Source: Bacteroidia bacterium
Lineage (GTDB): Bacteria > Bacteroidota > Bacteroidia > Bacteroidales > Dysgonomonadaceae
Assembly: GCA_030538215.1 (NCBI GenBank)
Contig: JAUNUM010000024.1
Span: 1-34,604 of the forward strand
Direction: 5' to 3'
DNA length: 34,604 bases
This document shows positions 7,861 through 17,006 of this stretch, piece by piece (position 1 is the stretch's first letter; each line of letters begins with the position of its first letter). The notes beneath the pieces were generated by a model. It saw only the letters and a list, made by a program, of their open reading frames with translations. It was not told the DNA's origin and searched no databases. Position numbers and translations under genes: made by a program.

Positions 7861-9028
7861 ACACAAACTTTCCAAATTCACTTTCAATCACCAACTCCCG
7901 AACGTCTGATTTTTCAACCCGTCCAACAATTTGTGCATCAACATTGAAAGATTTGGATATTTCAATTACACGCGAAGCGTAGGTTTCGGGCAAATATATC
8001 TCCATTCGATGTCCCATGTTGAAAACTTTGTACATTTCTTTCCAGTCGGTACCGGATTGTTTTTGAATTAAATCGAAAAGCGGTGGAATGGGGAAGAGGT
8101 TGTTTTTTATCACGCGTAAACCATCATTCAGGAAATGCATGATTTTTGTTTGTGCACCACCTGAACAATGAATCATGCCGTGTATTTTCCCATATAATTC
8201 TTTTAGAATCAGCGATATAATAGGAGAATAGGTGCGGGTAGGGGATAAAACTAATTTTCCGGCATCAATGTCCAGATTTTCAATCTGTTCCGTAAGTTTT
8301 ATATTGCCGGAATAGACCAAATCCAAGGGAATAGCAGCATCATAACTTTCGGGATATTTTTGAGCCAGGTAATTGGCAAAAACATCGTGTCGTGCCGAAG
8401 TTAAGCCATTGCTACCCATGCCTCCGTTGTATTCGTGTTCGTAAGTAGCTTGTCCCGAGGATGATAATCCAACAATTACATCTCCAGCCCGGATATTGGC
8501 ATTATCAATAACATCGGAGCGTTTCATGCGGCAAGTTACTGTGCTATCCACGATGATTGTACGCACCAAATCGCCAACGTCGGCCGTTTCTCCACCTGTA
8601 GGATAAATATTTACACCCAATGACGTTAATTCCTCACAAAGTTCGTTTGTGCCGTTTATAATGGCTGAAATCACTTCTCCGGGAATTAAGTTTTTGTTGC
8701 GCCCAATAGTGGAAGATAACAAAATATTATCGGTGGCGCCAACACACAGTAAATCATCAACATTCATTATAAGTGCATCTTGTGCAATTCCTTTCCATAC
8801 GGAAATATCTCCGGTTTCACGCCAGTAAACATAAGCTAATGAAGATTTTGTTCCGGCGCCGTCGGCGTGCATTATGTTGCAGTAATTGGAATCGCCGCCG
8901 AGAATATCGGGAATTATTTTGCAGAACGCTTTCGGGAAAATTCCTTTGTCGATGTTTTTTATAGCGTTGTGAACATCTTCTTTACCAGCGGAAACTCCGC
9001 GTTGGCTGTAACGTTGGTTGATTGTCAT
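7853..9028 (-). CDS. purM: Phosphoribosylformylglycinamidine cyclo-ligase (AIR synthetase)
   Basis: A 391-residue PurM, the ATP-dependent ring-closing step of de novo purine synthesis from FGAM to AIR. It shows MTINQRYSQRGVSAGKEDVH, the ATP-site region NIMHADGAGTKSSLAY, QDALIMNVDDLL, STGGETADVGDL-like PTGGETADVGDLVRT, and GGMGSNGLTSARHD. It is about 45 residues longer than the E. coli enzyme, as I know for the Bacteroidetes form. The last residues VYS and the stop lie inside repeat element A. A TACTTTTG box at 9236-9243 would give a leader of about 200 nt, which holds a possible 29-codon frame. Confidence 0.96.
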   Translation of the reverse strand: MTINQRYSQRGVSAGKEDVHNAIKNIDKGIFPKAFCKIIPDILGGDSNYCNIMHADGAGTKSSLAYVYWRETGDISVWKGIAQDALIMNVDDLLCVGATDNILLSSTIGRNKNLIPGEVISAIINGTNELCEELTSLGVNIYPTGGETADVGDLVRTIIVDSTVTCRMKRSDVIDNANIRAGDVIVGLSSSGQATYEHEYNGGMGSNGLTSARHDVFANYLAQKYPESYDAAIPLDLVYSGNIKLTEQIENLDIDAGKLVLSPTRTYSPIISLILKELYGKIHGMIHCSGGAQTKIMHFLNDGLRVIKNNLFPIPPLFDLIQKQSGTDWKEMYKVFNMGHRMEIYLPETYASRVIEISKSFNVDAQIVGRVEKSDVRELVIESEFGKFVYS

Positions 9029-9110
9029 ATATTTTATTTATGTGGCAAATTTTGTGGGTCTCTTTTGTTATGAAAACATGCAAGTATTTTCACTATTTTT
9101 TTAGATTTAT

Positions 9111-9200
9111 TTACAGTAAAATAAAGTGAGTATAGAATCGATAATAATCAATAGCATCATCAATTTCGTCTGCTGATGATAAATGATATGTGGTGTGCAT
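9111..9200 (-). CDS. Possible 29-residue small protein upstream of purM
   Basis: On the minus strand an ATG at 9200 opens a 29-codon frame that ends in TAA at 9111-9113. It begins MHTTYHLSSADEIDDAIDYY and ends FTHFILL-like (YTHFILL). The composition is acidic in the middle and hydrophobic at the end. A -7 box (TACTTTTG) lies 36 nt upstream. I do not recognise a family; it could be a small regulatory protein, the remnant of a larger gene such as an antitoxin, or chance. It is the only reading frame I could find in the 377-nt gap between purM and the TPR gene (9029-9405), which otherwise holds one terminator and AT-rich sequence. Confidence 0.25.
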   Translation of the reverse strand: MHTTYHLSSADEIDDAIDYYRFYTHFILL

Positions 9201-9235
9201 AAATTTTTATTATTGTTTTTTTATCTTCTACAATA

Positions 9236-9243
9236 CAAAAGTA
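9236..9243 (-). promoter_or_regulatory. Possible -7 box upstream of purM and the small frame
   Basis: Minus-strand TACTTTTG fits TAnnTTTG exactly. The -33 position (CGTG at 9263-9266) is a poor match to TTTG, so this is a moderate prediction. Nothing closer to purM fits the consensus as well. Confidence 0.4.
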
Positions 9244-9346
9244 ATAAAAAAGAATGTAATCTCACGAAAGAAAATGCATTTTTCCTATAATTACTATTAT
9301 GTTTAATGAGTGTTTTTAATTTGACTTCTATCAACTCTTTCCTAAC

Positions 9347-9380
9347 AAAAAAGTGACACCGATATCAATCCGGTGCCACT
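9347..9380 (-). terminator. Terminator of the TPR gene
   Basis: On the minus strand AGTGGCACCG pairs with CGGTGTCACT (9371-9380 with 9352-9361; one G-T pair) around a 9-nt loop and is followed by TTTTTT. It lies 26 nt past the stop of the TPR gene. Confidence 0.85.
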
Positions 9381-9405
9381 CTTATTATTTAAATGTCAAA
9401 TTAAC

Positions 9406-10677
9406 TTATAAACCTAATTCTGCTTCAACTTGTTTCAACTCTGCCGATTTATCAACACCCATCATACTTAGGTTGTAATATACGTTTCTAAGTTTCATTA
9501 AAGCGCTGTCTATTTCAGTATTAACAGCAGATCTGGCTTTTAAAAGATTGGTGTATTTCTCTAAGTGTGGTAATGATTTTTGATAGAACTCTACTGTTTT
9601 TTTATCATTCTCCAACTGCAATTTACGGTCAGACATAGTTGCTGTTTTTTCCTTTATATCTTGTGCTTGAAGAATATATAATACAGCTAATCCTTCGAGT
9701 GCAGATTCAAAATCAGGATTAATCTCTAATGACTTTTTAAACTGATTTTCAGCTTCTTTATAATCTTTATTTTCAGAGAATAAAGCTCCTTTAACGCGAT
9801 AATAATCAGGATTTTGAGGGTCTGAAGCTATGGCTTTATCTAAATATTCAATAGCTTCTTTATTTTTTCCTTGACGAACTAAAACATTCACAATATTTCC
9901 CGAGAAATATCCATTTTGAGGAAATCTTTCTGCCCCTTTATATAAAGTTTCTACAAATTTAGTACTGTCTCCTAAATTCATATATTCGCTGGCCATTAAC
10001 TCATAAACATCACTTTCTTTATAGGCACTATTTTCAATAAAAGGTTCGTTAGCAGTACGCTCCAACATTGATAAAGCTCTTTTATGATCTTTTGCCTGAA
10101 TGGCAGTGATAATTGCATAATATTTGATGGTTTGGTAAGTACTGTCGATTAAAAAAGCATCTTTTTGACCAGCAAACATTGGCAATGTAGGAATATTCCA
10201 GTATGTTTCAAAGAAATCTGAAGCTTTGGAGTATTCTTGTTTTTCGTTATAGAAAACGCCGCCATTGATATAAAACGGATGATTTGCTTTCAAAATTCCA
10301 GCAATATCCTTTCTGAATTTGTTTCTAACTCTACCTTTTTCATTAGGAAGTTCTCCCAACGAGTCTGCTTTTAGATATGGAAGATAAGACTCCAATAAAC
10401 CGTCGTACATAACTTGATCATTAGCTTGTTTACCAAGCATTTGATTGGTTCTTTCGTTGTCGAATGCTTTGTTTCCGATGTCTCCAAAAACTTTCCATGT
10501 TTCCGGATCGTTAGCTGTTTCAGCGTTTTCAGCAGCTTGTTTTATCAAAGTACGAGCTTCATTCAGGTCATTGCTTCCTAAAGATCTTTTAGCATCTCTT
10601 AGAGTCGATTTTTGTGCAAATACGGAACTTGCAGCAAAAATGGCTACCATCATGGTGAGGAAAAATAATTTTTTCAT
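9406..10677 (-). CDS. Secreted tetratricopeptide-repeat protein
   Basis: A 423-residue exported protein. The N-terminus MKKLFFLTMMVAIFAASSVFAQ-like (MKKLFFLTMMVAIFAAS then SVFAQ) is a Sec signal peptide with a probable cut after VFA. Helical pairs of TPR type follow: around residues 245-345 NIVNVLVRQGKNKEAIEYLD, ASDPQNPDYYRVKGALF and KDYKEAENQFKKSLEINPDF, with weaker repeats before. No lipobox or membrane anchor is seen, so it is likely free in the periplasm and probably acts as a protein-binding scaffold. It has its own -7 box (10751-10758) and terminator (9347-9380), so it is a separate unit from gyrA although only 103 nt downstream of it. Confidence 0.85.
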   Translation of the reverse strand: MKKLFFLTMMVAIFAASSVFAQKSTLRDAKRSLGSNDLNEARTLIKQAAENAETANDPETWKVFGDIGNKAFDNERTNQMLGKQANDQVMYDGLLESYLPYLKADSLGELPNEKGRVRNKFRKDIAGILKANHPFYINGGVFYNEKQEYSKASDFFETYWNIPTLPMFAGQKDAFLIDSTYQTIKYYAIITAIQAKDHKRALSMLERTANEPFIENSAYKESDVYELMASEYMNLGDSTKFVETLYKGAERFPQNGYFSGNIVNVLVRQGKNKEAIEYLDKAIASDPQNPDYYRVKGALFSENKDYKEAENQFKKSLEINPDFESALEGLAVLYILQAQDIKEKTATMSDRKLQLENDKKTVEFYQKSLPHLEKYTNLLKARSAVNTEIDSALMKLRNVYYNLSMMGVDKSAELKQVEAELGL

Positions 10678-10750
10678 TTTAATTCATCGTTTTAAGTTAA
10701 GTATTATTCTTTTCTTAATTGTTTAAAATTTCTATTGATTTATTTGACTG

Positions 10751-10758
10751 CAAAAGTA
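10751..10758 (-). promoter_or_regulatory. -7 box of the TPR gene
   Basis: Minus-strand TACTTTTG fits TAnnTTTG exactly, 73 nt ahead of the TPR start and 22 nt past the gyrA stop. No clear TTTG is found at the expected distance. Confidence 0.5.
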
Positions 10759-10780
10759 CAAAAAGTTTAATATATATTGA

Positions 10781-13324
10781 CTATTCGTCAGCTTCTTCTA
10801 CTGTATTTTCCTCTTCATCGATATCTTCGGGCAAAGCTATCTCAACATCATCTATCTCTTCTTCCGAGCTTACTTTACATACCGAAGCAATTTCATCGTT
10901 CCTTTTTTCTAAATTTATGAGGCGAACTCCCTGAGTTGCACGTCCCATGGTGCGAATATTGGAAATTTTTACACGTATGGTAATGCCAGATTTGTTAATA
11001 ATCATTAAATCGTTGTCATCCGTAACGCTTTTTATGGCAACAAGCTTTCCGGTTTTATCTGTAACATTCAGAGTTTTAACGCCTTTACCACCTCTATATG
11101 TAATTCTGTAAACAGGTTCGCCGTCCTCGTCATTAAGCATTGTTCTCTTGCCGTAACCTTGTTCGGAAACAACCAAAATAGTGTCTTCCGAATCCGAATC
11201 CATACAGATCATTCCGATAATGAAGTCGTCATCATCATCCAATCTCATTCCTATTACTCCTGTGGCGGTTCGTCCCATTGGACGGACATCTTTTTCGTTA
11301 AATCGAATTGCCCGACCATTGCGGTTGGCCATGATAATATCTTTCTCGCCGTCAGTTAATCTTACTGAAATTACTTGATCATCATCACGTAAACCGATAG
11401 CAATCACACCGTTTTGTCGTGGACGAGAATATGCTTCGAGTAGCGTTTTCTTGACAACTCCCAGCTTAGTTCCAAAAATCAGATAATTAGAGTTGATATA
11501 CTCTTCGTCGTCCAGAGTAAGAACTCGCACAAACGCGGTAATGCTGTCGTCTGAATCTATATTTAAAAGATTTTGAATAGCTCTTCCTTTTGATGTTTTT
11601 GTACCTTCGGGAATTTCGTAAACCCGTAACCAATAACATTTTCCTTTTTGTGTAAAGAAAAGCATATAGTTATGATTGGTTGCCGGATAGATGTATTCCA
11701 CAAAATCTTCGTCTCTTGTTTGCGATCCTTTAGCCCCTACTCCACCCCTGTTTTGTGTACGGAATTCCGTTAATGGAGTGCGTTTGATGTAGCCAAAGTG
11801 TGAAATGGTAATGATCATTTCATCATCGGAATAGAAGTCTTCGGGATTCATCTCTTCCGAAGCAAAAATAATTTCGGAACGACGTTCATCTCCGAACTTT
11901 TCACGAACTTCAGTCAACTCATCTTTAATAATTTGCATTCGAAGATCTTTGTTGTTCAAAATATTATTTAAGTGAGCAATTAGTTTTTGAATTTCTTCAA
12001 ATTCGGCGCGGAGCTTATCTTGTTCTAATCCGGTAAGTTGCCTCAATCGCATTTCTACAATAGCACGTGCCTGAATTTCTGATAGTTCGAAGCGTTCTAT
12101 CAAGCTTTGAATAGCTTCTTGCGGTGTGCTTGAACCACGGATAATAGCGATTACTTCATCGATATTATCGGATGCGATAATTAATCCTTCAAGAATATGT
12201 GCCCTTTCTTCTGCTTTACGCAACTCGTAGCGCGTGCGACGTACCACCACATCGTGGCGATGCTCCACAAACAACTCAATCATTTGCTTGAGGTTAAGCA
12301 TTTCGGGGCGTCCTTTTACAAGGGCAATATTATTTACGCTGAATGATGATTGCAAAGCCGTGAGCTTATACAATTTATTAAGAACCACGTTGGCATTGGC
12401 ATCTCGTTTAATATCAACTACAATGCGCATTCCTTGACGGTCTGATTCGTCGTTAGCGTTGGAAATTCCTTCAATTTTTTTATCGCCTACCAAATCGGCA
12501 ATATGTTTAATTAACTCAGCTTTATTGACTAAATAGGGAATTTCCGAAATAATTATTTTATCGTGCGTTTTTCCCGATTCAATTTCGGCTTTCCCACGCA
12601 TTACAATACGTCCCCTACCCGTTTCAAAAGCATCTATAACACCTTTATAACCATAAATATAGCCACCTGTCGGAAAGTCGGGTGCCTTGATATAATGCAT
12701 TAAACCTTCTATATCTATTTCTCTATCATCGATATAAGCTATAATTCCGTTTATTACTTCCGTTAAGTTGTGAGGAGCCATGTTGGTTGCCATTCCTACT
12801 GCAATACCTGATGCTCCGTTGATAAGCAAATTGGGTATTCGTGTGGGCAAAACCGTTGGTTCTTGAAGTGTATCATCGAAATTGAATTGAAAATCAACAG
12901 TTTCCTTATCAATATCGCGAAGCATTTCTTCGGCAAGTTTGTTTAATCGGGCTTCGGTGTAACGCATAGCCGCAGGGCTGTCGCCGTCAACACTTCCCAT
13001 ATTTCCTTGTCCATCAACCAATGTGTAGCGCATACTCCATTCTTGCGCCAAGCGAACCATAGCGTTGTAAACTGATGAATCGCCATGTGGATGGTATTTA
13101 CCAAGCACTTCCCCTACAATTCTTGCCGATTTTTTATGTGGTCTGTCGGAATAGTTTCCTAATTCTGACATTCCGAAAAGAATACGTCTGTGAACGGGTT
13201 TAAAACCATCGCGAACATCAGGTAATGCACGCGATACGATAACGGACATCGAATAGTCGATGTACGCCGACTTCATTTCATCCTCGATATTAATCTTAAT
13301 TACTCTGTCTTCTTGATCAATCAT
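10781..13324 (-). CDS. gyrA: DNA gyrase subunit A
   Basis: An 847-residue type IIA topoisomerase subunit that cuts and rejoins DNA while GyrB hydrolyses ATP to introduce negative supercoils. The winged-helix region has [12 protein letters not shown] (41-52). The quinolone-determining region reads [11 protein letters not shown] (80-90), and the active tyrosine is Tyr122 in [10 protein letters not shown]. The C-terminal wrapping domain shows repeated blade motifs and a GyrA-box-like [10 protein letters not shown], which favours GyrA over ParC. The tail is strongly acidic ([19 protein letters not shown]), a feature known to tune wrapping in other GyrA proteins. Position 87 is Asn where E. coli has Asp. 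gyrB is not in the window. It has its own consensus promoter at 13417-13447. Confidence 0.96.
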   Translation of the reverse strand: MIDQEDRVIKINIEDEMKSAYIDYSMSVIVSRALPDVRDGFKPVHRRILFGMSELGNYSDRPHKKSARIVGEVLGKYHPHGDSSVYNAMVRLAQEWSMRYTLVDGQGNMGSVDGDSPAAMRYTEARLNKLAEEMLRDIDKETVDFQFNFDDTLQEPTVLPTRIPNLLINGASGIAVGMATNMAPHNLTEVINGIIAYIDDREIDIEGLMHYIKAPDFPTGGYIYGYKGVIDAFETGRGRIVMRGKAEIESGKTHDKIIISEIPYLVNKAELIKHIADLVGDKKIEGISNANDESDRQGMRIVVDIKRDANANVVLNKLYKLTALQSSFSVNNIALVKGRPEMLNLKQMIELFVEHRHDVVVRRTRYELRKAEERAHILEGLIIASDNIDEVIAIIRGSSTPQEAIQSLIERFELSEIQARAIVEMRLRQLTGLEQDKLRAEFEEIQKLIAHLNNILNNKDLRMQIIKDELTEVREKFGDERRSEIIFASEEMNPEDFYSDDEMIITISHFGYIKRTPLTEFRTQNRGGVGAKGSQTRDEDFVEYIYPATNHNYMLFFTQKGKCYWLRVYEIPEGTKTSKGRAIQNLLNIDSDDSITAFVRVLTLDDEEYINSNYLIFGTKLGVVKKTLLEAYSRPRQNGVIAIGLRDDDQVISVRLTDGEKDIIMANRNGRAIRFNEKDVRPMGRTATGVIGMRLDDDDDFIIGMICMDSDSEDTILVVSEQGYGKRTMLNDEDGEPVYRITYRGGKGVKTLNVTDKTGKLVAIKSVTDDNDLMIINKSGITIRVKISNIRTMGRATQGVRLINLEKRNDEIASVCKVSSEEEIDDVEIALPEDIDEEENTVEEADE

Positions 13325-13416
13325 ACTTAAATGTGATTTTTTTCTTTAGATATATTCTCCATTTAGCTGTAAAACAGAATGATGAATACAATCCTCTCTT
13401 CTTTTAAAATAACGTA

Positions 13417-13447
13417 CTAAGGTACGAATTTTTCATGATTTAACAAA
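13417..13447 (-). promoter_or_regulatory. Promoter of gyrA
   Basis: On the minus strand TTTG (13444-13447), 19 nt and TACCTTAG (13417-13424) match the consensus with one mismatch in the -7 box. The -7 box sits in a small palindrome, CGTAC-CTTA-GTACG (13413-13426), which could serve as an operator or melt easily. The leader before the ATG would be about 85 nt. Confidence 0.65.
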
Positions 13448-13526
13448 AGAATTCAGAGGAAAAAATAGTTTAATTCCGGCTTTAATTAAGGTTTTTTATT
13501 GTTTCTTGTAAATGACTTTTTTTTCG

Positions 13527-13567
13527 AAAAAATAACCCGAAGAAAGTTGAATTTTCTTCGGGTTATT
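13527..13567 (-). terminator. Terminator of secA
   Basis: A perfect 15-bp stem (AATAACCCGAAGAAA at 13531-13545 with 13553-13567) with a 7-nt loop, followed on the minus strand by a T-run. It begins 19 nt past the secA stop and separates secA from gyrA. Confidence 0.9.
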
Positions 13568-13585
13568 TATTTCGCTATTTGGATA

Positions 13586-16500
13586 TTAAGTACCTTGTCC
13601 GTGGCAGTTTTTGAATTTCTTTCCACTACCGCAAGGGCACGGGTCATTTCTTCCCACTTTCTTCTCAACGCGCACGGGTGCAAGCTTACGCGGCTCTTGT
13701 TGAGGAGCGCCATTAGTTGAAGGTTGCACAGCACTTTCTGCATCGTCTTTTTGAGTTCGATACTTGCTGTAATCGGTTTTTTGCTCCGGTGCAGCTTGGC
13801 GAACGTTTTGCGTATCCTGAACAGGTATTTGTCCGCGCATTAAAACAGAAACTGCTTTAGAGTTGATGTCGTTAACCATCACTTTAAAGAGATTGAACGA
13901 CTCAAGTTTGTAAATCAGCAATGGATCTTTTTGTTCGTAGCTAGCATTTTGCACCGAGTGACGCAATTCGTCCATCTCTCGCAAATGCTCCTTCCAATCT
14001 TCGTCAATGGTATGCAGTAAAATCGATTTTTCGAAAGCTTTAACCAGCGCTTTGGAGCCCGACTCATATGCTTCTTTTAAGTTTGTGGCGATATTATATA
14101 CTCTTTTTCCATCGGAAATGGGGATAAGAATATTTTCGTACATGGCGCCTTGTTTCTCGTAAACATCTTTGATAACCGGCTGCGCAATTTCTGCCAGTCG
14201 ATCGGTTTTGCGTTTGAATCCCGAAATCGCTTTTTCAACCACTTTTTCCGTTTGTGAATCAGTTTTCATATCCTTCATTTCTTCTTCGGAGAAAGGTATT
14301 TCAACTGCCATTACACGGAAAAGATCGAATTTCATGTTCTCATAATCGTCTTCATTGTGCTCAACAACGTTCTTTGCCGTTTCTGTAATCATATTTGTAA
14401 CATCTATATCAATACGATCACCCATCAATGCATTCCGACGGCGTTTATAGATAACTTCACGTTGTGAGTTCATTACGTCGTCATATTCCAACAAACGTTT
14501 ACGGATCCCGAAGTTGTTTTCTTCCACTTTTTTCTGTGCACGCTCCACCGATTTGTTCAGCATATCGTGCTCAAGCATATCACCTTCTTTGAAACCCATT
14601 CTGTCCATCAATCCGGCAATTCTTTCGGTAGCAAACAAACGCATCAAATCGTCTTCGAGCGATACAAAGAAAACTGATGATCCCGGATCTCCTTGACGGC
14701 CCGCACGTCCGCGCAACTGACGATCAACACGACGGCTTTCGTGCCGCTCCGTGCCAATAATGGCCAAACCACCGGCATCTTTCACTTCTGATGTAAGTTT
14801 AATATCGGTTCCACGACCCGCCATATTGGTTGCAATAGTTACCATTCCCTGTTGTCCGGCATTAGCAACAATTTCTGCTTCTCGCTGGTGGAGTTTGGCA
14901 TTCAATACGTTATGCTTTATTTTGCGAAGCGTGAGCATTCTGCTCAACAATTCTGAAATTTCCACCGAAGTTGTTCCCACCAAAACCGGGCGGCCCTTGG
15001 AGATAGTAGCTTCTATTTCATCGATAACCGCCGTATATTTTTCTCGTTTAGTTTTATAAATACGGTCATTCATGTCGTTACGAACAATCGGTCTGTTGGT
15101 CGGAATTACAACTACGTCTAATTTGTAGATATCCCACAACTCACCTGCTTCCGTTTCGGCTGTACCGGTCATCCCTGCCAGTTTATTGTACATCCTGAAA
15201 TAGTTTTGCAACGTAATAGTGGCAAAAGTTTGTGTAGCAGCTTCTACTTTCACGTGCTCTTTGGCTTCAATTGCCTGGTGCAAACCGTCGGAATAACGAC
15301 GCCCTTCCATAATACGGCCGGTTTGCTCATCAACAATTTTAACTTTGTTGTCGATAACCACGTATTCATCATCTTTTTCGAAAAGTGTGTATGCTTTAAG
15401 AAGCTGATTTACCGTATGTACACGCTCCGATTTTATGGCATAGTTTTGTAAAAGTTCATCTTTTTTTGCCGCTTTTTCTTCATCGGTCAACGGAAGATTT
15501 TCGAGTTCGGCAAGTTGCGAAGCAATGTCGGGTAAAACAAAGAAATGTGGGTCGTCCGATTTTCCGGTTAGTAAGTCGATACCTTTGTCGGTTAACTCAA
15601 TGCTATTTTGCTTTTCGTCAATAACAAAATACAACGGATCGGTAGCGATGTGCATATTGCGCGACTGCTCCTGCATGTAAAACTCTTCGGTTTTTAACAT
15701 AGCAGCTTTTATGCCCTGCTCACTCAAATATTTAATAAGTGGTTTATATTTAGGCATACCTTTATAAGAACGGAAAAGCAACAGGGCGCCTTCTTCCTGC
15801 TCTTTTTTGTCTCCCGATGCCATTTTAGCTCTTGCATCGGCAAGCAATCGTGTGGTAAATTCGCGTTGCGCTTTTACCACTTGCTCCACACGTGGACGGA
15901 AAAGATCAAATAACTGATCATCTCCTTTTGGAACGGGACCCGAAATAATCAATGGCGTACGGGCATCATCGATTAACACAGAGTCAACCTCGTCCACAAT
16001 AGCATAATTGTGAATGCGTTGCACCAAATCTTTTGGCGAAACAGCCATATTATCACGCAGATAATCAAAACCAAATTCGTTGTTCGTACCAAAAGTAATA
16101 TCTGCTTCGTAAGCCTTGCGGCGATTATCGGAATTGGGTTCATGTTTATCGATACAATCTACCGACAAACCGTGAAACATGTAAATCGGCCCCATCCATT
16201 CCGAGTCACGTTTCGACAAGTAATCGTTTACAGTAACCACATGAACACCTCTGTGTGTAAGCGCATTAAGGAATACGGGAAGTGTTGCCACCAGCGTTTT
16301 TCCTTCACCGGTTGCCATTTCGGCAATTTTACCCTGATGAAGTACCACACCACCAAATAATTGTACGTCGTAGTGCACCATATCCCAGATTATTTCGTTG
16401 CCACCGGCAACCCAATGGTTTAGGTAAATAGCTTTATTGCCTTCGATGCGAACAAAATCGTGTTTGGCAGCTAAATCCCGGTCAAAATCGGTGGCAGTAA

Positions 16501-16885
16501 CCACAGTTTCAGGGTTTTCCTTAAATCTACGGGCTGTTTCTTTTACGATGGAAAATGCTTCGGGAAGAATTTCCGATAGTACTTTTCCTAATTTTGAAGT
16601 GATTTCTTTTTCAATCTTATCTATTTCGTTCCAAACCGATTCGCGTTTTTCCAGTTCCACTTCTTCCATGCCGGCTTTCAACTCCGCGATGCGAGCATTA
16701 TCTTCGGCAACATATTCTTCTATTCTCTTTTCGAGTTCTTTGGTTTTTGCACGTAACTCGTCGTTTGATAATTTTTCGATTTTAGGATAAACTTCCTTTA
16801 TCGTGTTCACAACCGGATTTATCTCGTTTAAGTCCCTTTGCGCCTTATTACCAAATATTTTACTTATAAATTTATTAAATCCCAT
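13586..16885 (-). CDS. secA: Preprotein translocase ATPase SecA
   Basis: A 1099-residue motor that drives unfolded preproteins through SecYEG at the inner membrane. The Walker A MATGEGKT is at 190-197, [20 protein letters not shown] (split as [11 protein letters not shown] and ARTPLIISG) carries the DEAD-like motif, [11 protein letters not shown] and [12 protein letters not shown] mark the second motor domain, and the C-terminus ends with the SEC-C zinc motif [16 protein letters not shown]. The length, about 200 residues above E. coli SecA, is usual for the phylum. I start it at 16885 ([12 protein letters not shown]). The frame stays open upstream to 16936, but that extension reads through repeat element B and is unlikely to be coding. 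A terminator follows at 13527-13567. Confidence 0.97.
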   Translation of the reverse strand: MGFNKFISKIFGNKAQRDLNEINPVVNTIKEVYPKIEKLSNDELRAKTKELEKRIEEYVAEDNARIAELKAGMEEVELEKRESVWNEIDKIEKEITSKLGKVLSEILPEAFSIVKETARRFKENPETVVTATDFDRDLAAKHDFVRIEGNKAIYLNHWVAGGNEIIWDMVHYDVQLFGGVVLHQGKIAEMATGEGKTLVATLPVFLNALTHRGVHVVTVNDYLSKRDSEWMGPIYMFHGLSVDCIDKHEPNSDNRRKAYEADITFGTNNEFGFDYLRDNMAVSPKDLVQRIHNYAIVDEVDSVLIDDARTPLIISGPVPKGDDQLFDLFRPRVEQVVKAQREFTTRLLADARAKMASGDKKEQEEGALLLFRSYKGMPKYKPLIKYLSEQGIKAAMLKTEEFYMQEQSRNMHIATDPLYFVIDEKQNSIELTDKGIDLLTGKSDDPHFFVLPDIASQLAELENLPLTDEEKAAKKDELLQNYAIKSERVHTVNQLLKAYTLFEKDDEYVVIDNKVKIVDEQTGRIMEGRRYSDGLHQAIEAKEHVKVEAATQTFATITLQNYFRMYNKLAGMTGTAETEAGELWDIYKLDVVVIPTNRPIVRNDMNDRIYKTKREKYTAVIDEIEATISKGRPVLVGTTSVEISELLSRMLTLRKIKHNVLNAKLHQREAEIVANAGQQGMVTIATNMAGRGTDIKLTSEVKDAGGLAIIGTERHESRRVDRQLRGRAGRQGDPGSSVFFVSLEDDLMRLFATERIAGLMDRMGFKEGDMLEHDMLNKSVERAQKKVEENNFGIRKRLLEYDDVMNSQREVIYKRRRNALMGDRIDIDVTNMITETAKNVVEHNEDDYENMKFDLFRVMAVEIPFSEEEMKDMKTDSQTEKVVEKAISGFKRKTDRLAEIAQPVIKDVYEKQGAMYENILIPISDGKRVYNIATNLKEAYESGSKALVKAFEKSILLHTIDEDWKEHLREMDELRHSVQNASYEQKDPLLIYKLESFNLFKVMVNDINSKAVSVLMRGQIPVQDTQNVRQAAPEQKTDYSKYRTQKDDAESAVQPSTNGAPQQEPRKLAPVRVEKKVGRNDPCPCGSGKKFKNCHGQGT

Positions 16886-16900
16886 GATTATTTTTTGTTT

Positions 16901-17006
16901 GTTACCCCCAAGTCCGTCAGCTGACGGAGAGCTCAAGGGCTATTTTTTATTATTGTCGATACATTGATTCCCTGTTAGAAAGTCCCCTTCAGGGGATTTA
17001 GGGGTT
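16901..17006. repeat. Palindromic intergenic element B (phosphatase-secA gap)
   Basis: The left part GTTACCCCCAAGTCC (from 16901) runs into a perfect 16-bp palindrome TCCGTCAGCTGACGGA at 16913-16928 and a GAGCTC at 16929-16934. The right end (16978-17006) holds the hairpin TCCCC-TTCA-GGGGA followed by TTTAGGGG. The ends are inverted relatives (ACCCCCAAGTCC against ACCCCTAAATCC). It fills the whole gap between two same-strand genes and probably includes the secA leader. Confidence 0.6.

Noticed and set aside
9029-9110. Riboswitch in the purM leader
   Set aside because: I could not find a purine, PRPP or ppGpp aptamer core or a clear terminator/antiterminator pair in this AT-rich stretch.
16886-16936. 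In-frame upstream extension of SecA
   Set aside because: It would translate repeat element B, and SecA proteins begin near the [12 protein letters not shown] position.
16901-17006. CRISPR-like or attachment-site interpretation of the palindromes
   Set aside because: There are no evenly spaced direct repeats with unique spacers and no integrase or tRNA duplication nearby; a dispersed palindromic element fits better.
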